Assembly: GCA_004335635.1 (NCBI GenBank)
Contig: QAXH01005523.1
Span: forward strand, 1 to 25,395
Length of the DNA: 25,395 bases
Direction: 5' to 3'
DNA from: Chloromonas sp. AAM2
Lineage: Eukaryota; Chlorophyta; Chlorophyceae; Chlamydomonadales; Chlamydomonadaceae
Made by a program: the position numbers and the translations under genes. This document shows, one piece after another, positions 11,839-19,045 of the stretch; the stretch's first letter is position 1; the number at the start of each line of letters is the position of its first letter. The notes beneath the pieces are model-generated. The model ran no database searches and was not told the origin of the DNA. It worked only from the letters and a program-made list of their open reading frames with translations.

Positions 11839-12077
11839 NNNNNNNNNNNNNNNNNNNNNNNNNNNNNNNNNNNNNNNNNNNNNNNNNNNNNNNNNNNNNN
11901 NNNNNNNNNNNNNNNNNNNNNNNNNNNNNNNNNNNNNNNNNNNNNNNNNNNNNNNNNNNNNNNNNNNNNNNNNNNNNNNNNNNNNNNNNNNNNNNNNNNN
12001 NNNNNNNNNNNNNNNNNNNNNNNNNNNNNNNNNNNNNNNNNNNNNNNNNNNNNNNNNNNNNNNNNNNNNAAACACTA

Positions 12078-12109
<32 letters not shown>

Positions 12110-15100
12110 CGCCCTGGCCAATCCTGGGCACAAGAGCTAGGGAAACAAAACCCGCTCGCATGCAACTTCAACTGTGAGGAATGTACTCCCACGACAGTGC
12201 ACAACAGTGACAACAGTGCACGATGACAACAGTGCACGACAAGTCCAGCAAAAGCAGGATCAGGTCACCTCTCAGGTCGAGGGCTGCCTCGAGTCGCAAA
12301 ATGATGTATGTGCTGGCTGTGCAGGGAGGTTGGAAAAGTGGCAACTAACCATCACGGGCTCACGATGAAGGTCAAGTCAACATTGGTGAGCCCACGTGTG
12401 TCAGCATTTGGGCGTTACTTCGTGACATGTGCGTCACGTTTGGCATGTGATTGGCCCAGGTTAGTATTGTGCTGCGTGGTGTTCCTGTCAGGGCGCTTCG
12501 CATGCATTGCACTGGGTACTGGATATGAAACTGGCATGCTTGTAGACAATTCTCTTGCATGTGAGCCATCTTGGCACTCTGCGTGTGTGTTTCAGGACTG
12601 CTGTGATGATGGTGAGGACAGCGTGGGAGAGCCAGAGGAGGTGGCGTCTGGCGGCCCAGTGAGTTGTGTGTGCGTGTATGCATTTTACATGCACTTGCAG
12701 GATTCGGCACCTTCATCTGCCGATTCCATGCACTGTTCTAAATTGCTTTGGTGGATTGTACTGGGCAACTGCTCCTGTTGTGATCAACAATTCTCAGCTT
12801 GCAGTTTGTTCAATGCAGACAGCAGGGAGTTTGTTCAATGCAGACAGCATTGTGCACTGTCCTTCTGCATACAGGCGAGGACGGGCAACATGGAGTTGGA
12901 CGACGATGCCAACGATGTGCGCGTTAAGGGCCGGGACCAGGGGGACTTGGACGCACATCGGCCCCAGGCCTCGGGCTCGGGCCTGGCCCAGCAGCCGGAA
13001 TCGGCAGGGGCCGTGACGGTGCAGTATGAGGCGGTCAAGACCTACGTGGCACGATGCTTTGAGGTGTGTGGAGTGATAGTGGCTGCGCCGTGGCACTGTA
13101 AGCACCAAATTAACAGCACAGGCATTAACAGCACAGGCACACACATGCTTGGCTTGTTGGCAAAGGAAGTATAAGTTGCGGCTTGAAGGGAGGAATGGAA
13201 TCAAAGAATGACGGGCAGCACATGGGTGTACCTGGCATCTATGGCAGTGGTTGTACGTGTTGTCGGCTGACAATGACATGTTGGCTGCCATCGCCACGCA
13301 AATGCAACTACGTGCAAGCACGAACGTGCAGGTAAGGTGGCACGTGTGCCGTTACTGCCTGTGTGCAGTCGTTCGAGCACCTCGACCTGTCTGATGCCCT
13401 GGCCGTGTTCATGGACGTGTCGCCCTCTGTACTGGAGGGCATTTTTGAACGCCTGCAGGTAGGTCAGAGTGGTCCTGTGATGATGAAAAGAGTTAGAAAG
13501 GATGTAGCTCCACTGCAGCTGGAAACTGGCATTTTCGCACAAGATGCTTGGACGGGCATACAGTTGTCGACCACTGCCCTGTCAATACCTGTACAAGTCA
13601 TGAAGGTGTCACAAGTATACAGAAACGGTTGAGCACTGCCCTGAATCACCCTGAGCGAGGCACAGTGGGCCAGAAGGGCATTGATGATCGGATGTGTGTG
13701 TGTGTGTGTGTGTGTGTAGGGGGCGTCGAATGTGTTATTGTTAGCACTTGTTAGTCAGGGCACATGTGTCAGCTGCAGCTCCTGCGCAGTCCAAGAGCAG
13801 CACCCGGGGTTGCATTCACACATGCCTATACCTCCAGATCAACTGGGTGTTCCCTGACGTGCATAATTCCGTGCGTAGGCGGACGGTGTGGTCATCTCAG
13901 ACGCCAAGACCGCTGACAGATTCCTACCAGGAGCCAAGCTCAAGCAACAAAACGTGAGCACTGGGACAAGTGTCCTTATGCTTGCTGCAGTCCGGCCTTG
14001 GTTTTGTAATGGGCTACTTGTGTGTTGCAGGCTATGCATCTTGATTTTGTGCGCGCTCACCGCGGCTTGCTGGCCACAGCATTGCACAGCTTCACACGCA
14101 TGGGACACTTCATGCGTCATCACGTGGCGATTGATGGAAGGGACCCAATGACCATTGGAATGGAGCCAATGACCTCTGCAAATCTACCAAGCTGAAATCA
14201 CACATAATCAATCCACTGACTGGGGCAGCACCACTCTCATGTGAGGTCGGGCTTAAACGCTCGGCCTCCTTACTTGCGCCGGCCTTTTTATAATCTATTT
14301 TCTTGACGGGCGTCTTCTCTCTTTCTTTCTTTATCTCAATACGGACTCATTGCTTACACAGGACATTCGTGAGGGCAAGCGGGCCGCTGAGCAGCTAGCC
14401 AACGAGGTGGAGGGCCGCCTGGCAGTGCAGGCAAAATCAAAGCCAACCACCACCTTGAACACCACAACCAGCGCTGGACAGGCACAGGTGACGACGTCTG
14501 TCTCGCACCTGACCAGCTTCCCTCCCAATCCATGTGATGACGGGGGAGTGCGGACTTGGCACCAGCAGTCCTTTGCGATGCGAGTATGATGATGTTATGT
14601 ATGGAGCTTGCAGCTTGAGCCATCGTCTGTTCGACTTGTTGGACGATACAGATGGAAAAGGACACTCACTCACTCACTCACTCACTCACCCACCCACCCA
14701 CCCACTTACCCACCCACCCACTCGCACGCTCGCTCGCTCGCTTGCTCACTCACAGGACGCTAGTAAGGACGCTAGTAAGGACCAGCAGCCCGTGAGGCAG
14801 ACGAGGGGCCAGAGGGCCGCAGTGGCCGCTGCAATCGCCGCCACCGCTGTGCCTCCCAGTCAGGAGGCAATGGAGGTGACCAACGGTGTGTGTGTTAGAT
14901 ATGTGATTTCAATGTACATCAGAGAAGCTGTCGCAGGACACAGAACATGAGTGGCATGGTGAGTCTAATGATGGAAAGCGAATGGAAAAAAAAGCCCTAA
15001 GATCAGAAGTTAGTCACGTCAAGCTAGCTCAGCGGACCTGATAAATTGCCCGCCTTGTCATGCCCAGGGTCGGAGGTGACGGGCAATGGGCGCGCCAGGG

Positions 15101-15800
15101 CTAAGGCTGCCGCCCCTGCTGCAAACGACTGCCAACCCCCTGCCAAGGTGTTCATGGAGGAGGGCGTGCGCAGTGGGGCAGGCAACGCAGCAAAGCCAAG
15201 GTAAACAGGGTGTCTCAGAGTGTGAGTTCTGCTGCACTTCTGAGTACCGTAGGCTAGGGTGTTCAAGTTGTCTAGTATTTATTGCGTGGGGACTGGGGTG
15301 TAGACGTAACCAGGATTGTGGGCATGACTGACGAGCCTGTCAAGAATTGCATGCGTGTGCCCATGTTTTGTGCCACCAATGAGGTAGGCATTATGAGGGG
15401 GCAAGCCTGGAACAAGACGTGTACCTGTCGAATTGCGTGCCTGTATAGTGTACTGGCCTTAAGCTCTTACAATGCTCCATATCCATATGGCGCCTTGCTT
15501 CTTTTGCCATTTGTTCTCAGCTGCTTATCCCAGGCATAACTAAACAAGCTTGTCAAGCAGGAGACGTGTGTCTGGCAGACTGCATGCCTGTGGCACTGCT
15601 CCTTGGTCCCACTTGGCACCACAATATCACTCGACTTATACTCACCTTATGCTTTTTCATTGCTTGCGTTTTCATTGTTTGACCGTGTTTCTTGCTGTCT
15701 GATCATCCCCCTGCACAGGGGGCGCAAAGCGTCCTACGTGGCGGACCCCATCCACCAGCGCTTCCAGAAAGAACCGAAGAAGGCACGCAGGGGCGTATGA
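8357..15800 (+). CDS. Meiotic HORMA-domain axis protein (Hop1/ASY1/HORMAD family)
   Basis: This is the likely counterpart of plant ASY1, a meiotic chromosome-axis protein for pairing and crossover control. Confident exons: 8704-8758, 8963-8986, 9283-9351, 9673-9758, 10299-10406, 11108-11212, 11552-11673, 12325-12385, 12596-12658, 12875-13063, 13369-13458, 13879-13953, 14362-14487, 14756-14885, 15068-15200 and 15719-15800; exon 14031-14123 is tentative. HORMA core landmarks are ISYLRGLFPDEHF, ESRRLIDWVEGG, YDAIRRGYLRTLMF, FNFNYSEEDG, TPDDYEPPYF and GLTMKVKSTL; all match ASY1 in order. Exons 12875-13953 resemble the ASY1 winged-helix region. The end, GRKASYVADPIHQRF, matches the ASY1 C-terminal tail (GRKTSMVREPILQY). 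From 8704 to the stop there are 536 residues, against 596 for Arabidopsis ASY1. The N-terminal exon is uncertain: 8357-8449 reads SDSLELVSDNLERIA in the expected place, but no clean GT donor links it to 8704. Confidence 0.92.
11754..11796 (+). repeat. Dispersed intronic sequence, copy 2
   Basis: This contains TTGCCCTTGCTGAGCA, then GGACTGAAGGCCATGTAA, running straight into a CA microsatellite. It is the near copy of 5973-6017 in the neighbouring gene. The only large difference is the simple-repeat tail, AAC-rich there and CA here. Confidence 0.6.
11796..11838 (+). repeat. CA microsatellite, left of assembly gap
   Basis: An uninterrupted CA dinucleotide array of about 21 units runs directly into the N run. 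Confidence 0.95.
11839..12069. other. Assembly gap (N run)
   Basis: There are 231 consecutive Ns between CA-rich flanks. The gap is intronic, and its true length is unknown. Confidence 0.98.
12077..12104 (+). repeat. CA microsatellite, right of assembly gap
   Basis: About 14 CA units follow a short AAACACTA interruption at the gap edge, suggesting the gap spans a compound or interrupted CA array. Confidence 0.9.
12795..12848 (+). repeat. Two-copy tandem repeat before HORMA exon
   Basis: AGTTTGTTCAATGCAGACAG occurs twice, offset by about 27 nt, in intron 12659-12874. The copies sit close to the acceptor used at 12874, and each contains CAG that could serve as a cryptic acceptor. Confidence 0.85.
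13111..13140 (+). repeat. 15-nt direct repeat, two copies
   Basis: ATTAACAGCACAGGC occurs twice in a row in intron 13064-13368 of the HORMA gene. Confidence 0.85.
13692..13718 (+). repeat. GT microsatellite
   Basis: A run of about 13 TG units lies in intron 13459-13878 of the HORMA gene. Confidence 0.9.
14664..14753 (+). repeat. CACT/CACC/CGCT tetranucleotide array
   Basis: A drifting tetranucleotide array (CACT, then CACC, then CGCT, then CACT) ends at the CACAG acceptor (14755) of HORMA exon 14756-14885. It therefore forms the pyrimidine-rich region used for splicing. Confidence 0.9.
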
Positions 15801-16775
15801 GCCCAGCACCTCAGCCGCCCAGCCCCAGGATGATGTGTGGCGAACAGCAAATTCAGCCTTGTCTCTTGCACTGCATTGCATTGGCATTGGCTTGTCAGCG
15901 TTCGTGTTCAGTGCATGTGAGGAGCCCCTGCTGTCATTTACAGTGTGGGCGTGTAGCTGATTCTTACCGTGCGCTTGACCATCCTTGGCTATCGTTCACT
16001 GACATGCATTTCCTCAGTATCTGGCGAATTTATCTGTTAAGTGGCACCTGCACGGGTGGCCAGTATGCATGCAGATACCACATGGTTTGGTGACGACAGT
16101 TTGGTGACACAGCACGTGGCTGTGGTCCTGTCAAGTTTTGACAGTGACGCATGTTTGATTTGCATTGAACGTGTCAGCCTGAATAAGCATGCAAGCTGCG
16201 TTTTGCAGGTGCCGCAGCAGTCGATCTGAGTCAGTTTTGGGCACGCCAATGTGATCATGTTTAGGGCCGTTCTGTGTCTATGCACGAGACTGTGATGTGC
16301 TTTACACCAGTGCAGACACATTTCCCCCGCGAATCCTATGCATTTTTCAGAGTCATTTTGCATTCCTTAAAGTCATTTTGCAACAGGGCCACATATGCAA
16401 TTCTTGCATTCACTTTACATTTCTCAACAGTTTGTTTGCTTTTCCCAAGTTCAATTCCTGGCCTAAGCATGACTGTAACAACATCTGCACTACGTTACAC
16501 AGTGTGGTTCCTCAGAAATGTCCTTCAGCTTATCAGCACAACGTTGTTGCAATAAACACGACCTCAAAACCTACAGCTGTTGGCATTCATCATTCCCACT
16601 CAGTGACTGGCGTCATCCAATATGCACCATCAGTATGTCAGCATCACAAGCATCATTACTCCTGAATAGAAATCAGCCGTCTGGTACTCTACTGCCTGTG
16701 GCGGCACTCATTCATAGTGAACAGTAGCGTTCTACTTTGTGACAGTCCTGGGAAGTTTACGAAGCCACAACGCAA
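15801..16775. other. Convergent intergenic region
   Basis: No supported gene was found. This should contain the 3' UTRs of the HORMA gene (+ strand) and of the minus-strand gene ending at 16776. TGTAA at 16474-16478 (+) and TTACA at 16495-16499 (TGTAA on the minus strand) are only about 20 nt apart, and could end the two convergent transcripts; the resulting UTRs would be about 680 and 280 nt. Reading frames here have no codon bias or recognisable motifs. Confidence 0.4.
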
Positions 16776-16968
16776 CTATATGCTGCTCTGCTGCTTGGCA
16801 GCAACCTGCTCTCTGGCGTCCTTTGCGGTCTTGTGCTCTGTTGCGAGGAAGACCCTGTCCCCTGGGTATGCGTAGAACTCGGTCTGTCCTGTAGCCTTGC
16901 TGCCGGAGCCATAAACGTTGTCCCACGTTTTGCTGCCTCGTGGCTTTGTCACAGGAGCGGACACTGCA
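16776..16968 (-). CDS. 3'-terminal exon of an unrecognised small protein
   Basis: The minus strand reads VSAPVTKPRGSKTWDNVYG, then GSGSKATGQTEFYAYPGD, RVFLATEHKTAKDARE and QVAAKQQSSI before TAG at 16776-16778. Codon choice (AAG, GAC, GTC, TTC, GCC) looks coding. A CAG acceptor precedes 16968, with a second TGCAG just inside giving 16963. The frame has no ATG, so an upstream exon is required; none in 16969-17348 joined cleanly. It is hydrophilic and Lys/Gln rich, with no membrane segment. The Rpp14-like gene's stop lies 380 bp upstream on the same strand. I do not recognise the family; the dehydratase encoded downstream of vertebrate RPP14 does not resemble it. Confidence 0.5.
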
Positions 16969-17348
16969 CTGAATCCAAAACACACAAAAGCAGCTCAAAG
17001 AACAGGCAGATTTCTGAAGCCAGTTGGCGGGTCACCTACAGCAGAAACCTCAACATGCATTACGAGTGGCGCCAGCAAGCCAAACGATGATTTCTACTAC
17101 CAGTCCAATTTCTATTACCAGTCTACTCATTCGCAAAAAGCAAAGCACTGTCTGATCTGTACGCAAACAAGGCAAATTAGCAATTGAACGATAGTCAGAA
17201 CGCCCTTCAAATCAACATTAGAGGATGTTCGATTTATCCATGCGCAATGAAATAAGGTATTGCACATTGAAAAGCCCCCAAACTTCACCATAGACGCCAA
17301 TGGCAACACACCACAAGCATTCAGATTAATGCAAGTTACGTGTCTGTC
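16969..17348. other. Stretch between two minus-strand genes
   Basis: It must hold the 3' end of the Rpp14-like transcript and the promoter or 5' exon(s) of the gene ending at 16776. On the minus strand an ATG near 17060 opens MHVEVSA before a possible GTAGGT donor, but its phase does not match either acceptor of the 16968 exon. No exon can be assigned. Confidence 0.3.
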
Positions 17349-18603
17349 CTATGTCAACCCCTGTATCAAGGGTGCTACATGCTGCTGTGTGAACGTCCGA
17401 CTGCTGACTGCCAGCTGGCCCAGGCTGGCTGCTGCTGCCACCACCCGCAGATGAACCCGCCTGTCGGCGTAGCTGCTGAGGCAGGCGCATGCGGCCGACA
17501 CACGCTCCACGTGCCTGCATGTTTGAGGCACGTGGGCCGAGTGCAAGTGGGTCTGAGTTTGTGGCTAAAGCTAGCCAGTTGTCTACACACAGGTCGCTGC
17601 AGAGCAGAAACAACCCATGTAGAGAAATCGTTCCCAAACACGTGCTGCAAAGGCAGGTCTCAGTGCCGAGTTGCCTACATGTTCTGAGTCAATCCTGCCC
17701 TTTCCTTGCATAGTGTGCGTGTGCCTGTATCTATATATTCTGCTGTTATCAAGCCATGCAACTTGCTGCTCAGCTTCAAATGCGCTGTGAACACAGGTCG
17801 CTGACACCCAGCTGATGATGTTGTTGTGCAAACAGTGCCTCAAGTGGGCGCCATCACCATTCTGAACACACACGACTGCTACTGTACTACAACCAATCAA
17901 CTCATTGTCTTCATCATCAAGGGACAGAACACTTACCCCAGCGGAGTGCGCACGTACGCCGTCATCCTGCTGCCATGCCGCCCATCCAGCGGCTGCACAC
18001 ACAGCACCTCCACGGAGCCCACAGCTGCCTTGCCCAGGAACTGACTCAGGGCCTTGGTCAGCATGGCCCTTGCCACCTTGTCGGTTAGCTGGGCATCCGC
18101 CTCGAGGATTTCCCTGCACGTGATGCATGTGATGCACTTGGAAAACCGTTACTTGTACGGCTGTTGAGGCTGTAACAACTAGGGGTTTCCTCTTGTGAGA
18201 TGGTTGGTTGACTGGTTGGCTGGCTGGTTGACTGGCTGGTTACTGGTTGACTGGCTGGCTGACTGACTGATTGGCTGATTGGCTGACTGGTTGACTGACC
18301 GGTTGGCTGGCTCGCTGTCCGTCTGGCTGGCTGGGCAATTTGCCAGCTAAACATGCAAAGACTTCATCTTGACGTGCACAGAATGTTTTACACTGACTGC
18401 TTATAGCACCATCGGTGCTTACACAGTCTGGACAACCTAACGGCATGCAAAGCCCCGACGGATGCGTTGACTTGATAGATGCCCAGGCTGGATAGATGCA
18501 CAGCCTATGCGACTTACAGCTCTATTCGTAGGTAAACGTGAGGGCAGCTGTACTCGCGGGTGATCTGAGGTGCATGGCCCACATGGGGTGCATGCTCAGC
18601 CAT
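17349..18603 (-). CDS. RNase P/MRP small protein subunit, Rpp14/Pop5 family
   Basis: This is probably a protein subunit of RNase P/MRP, the nuclear enzymes that mature tRNA 5' ends and process rRNA. Four exons on the minus strand are 18603-18518 (ATG), 18113-17937, 17644-17615 and 17460-17349 (TAG). All junctions are GT..AG and all are phase 2, giving 134 residues against 124 for human RPP14. Features in order are EYSCPHVYLRIEL (first beta strand, compare EYHYMKVCLEF in RPP14), LTDKVARAMLTKALSQFLGK (helix), VEVLCVQPLDGR and MTAYVRTPLG, a linker exon LGTISLHG (compare LTLLGS), then VHLRVVAAAASLGQLAVSSR (compare FRVIQVSPFLLALSGNSREL). The C-terminal match favours Rpp14 over Pop5. The 30-nt exon is the least certain, though it restores the frame exactly. 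The upstream neighbour is the divergent M16 peptidase gene. Confidence 0.82.
18194..18335 (-). repeat. CCAG/CCAA/GTCA tetranucleotide-like array
   Basis: A degenerate array of GGTTGACT and GGCTGGCT type units (plus strand) lies within intron 1 (18114-18517) of the Rpp14-like gene. On the minus strand it gives an artefactual Ser/Gln/Pro-rich frame. Confidence 0.9.
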
Positions 18604-19045
18604 GACGGCTGCTTCTTCCCTCAAGCTCGCAGCCCTGCTGTAATGGTCTGACTGAAGTGAGATGATATGTGTCTTCTCTCTGACTGGAGGTTGGAGGTTA
18701 CTGCAAGGATGACTTTAGGTTCTGAAACTGCTCACAAGTGGGTTCTGACACCAACTGCGTGTGTTGATGCCCAGTGTGAGTGGATGGTTGTGATGGCTTC
18801 AGGATTGGCCGAAGACTTGTGCCACTGTTGTCTTCTAAAGTAACCGCGCAGTCCGACCCATGTGACACAAGTAGAGCTTGCGTGGACAGATGCAGCATCA
18901 ACCTCCTTAACAGCGTCGAACCAGCGCAATGCATCCATGCGTCGGGACAGGCGCGTCGGTTTCTAACCTCGAAGCCAGGCCACCCATTCAAATTCGACAC
19001 ACCGCTCACTCACGCCCACTGCAATTCGCACCCTGTGCCAGCAAC
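18604..19045. promoter_or_regulatory. Shared upstream region of divergent Rpp14-like and M16 genes
   Basis: About 440 bp separate the two divergent start codons (18603 on the minus strand, 19046 on the plus strand). Both promoters and 5' UTRs must lie here, unless 5' UTR introns extend further. No TATA box is evident. The CACTTCAG at about 18649-18656 on the minus strand could be a 5' UTR splice acceptor. Confidence 0.5.

Larger units (their letters stand above)
11674..12324 (+). other. Intron of the HORMA gene containing the assembly gap
   Basis: The intron runs from GTAAGG at 11674 to CAG at 12322-12324. Splicing joins KPFT, then a Met codon split AT/G, to EVGKV, as in the ASY1 stretch NPLRMEIGNV, so no coding sequence need be lost in the gap. 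The intron holds dispersed sequence copy 2, CA arrays on both sides of 231 Ns, and an ACAACAGTGCACGA tandem repeat near 12195-12240. Confidence 0.85.

Noticed and set aside
12308..13174. Continuous 288-codon plus-strand frame
   Set aside because: Only parts of it are real exons (12325-12385, 12596-12658, 12875-13063). The rest contains clear donors and acceptors and does not match ASY1.
18085..18446. Minus-strand Ser/Gln/Pro repeat protein
   Set aside because: It is the translated tetranucleotide array inside intron 1 of the Rpp14-like gene.
16776..18603. Bicistronic RPP14 plus hydroxyacyl-thioester dehydratase arrangement known from vertebrates
   Set aside because: The downstream minus-strand exon has no hot-dog-fold dehydratase motifs.
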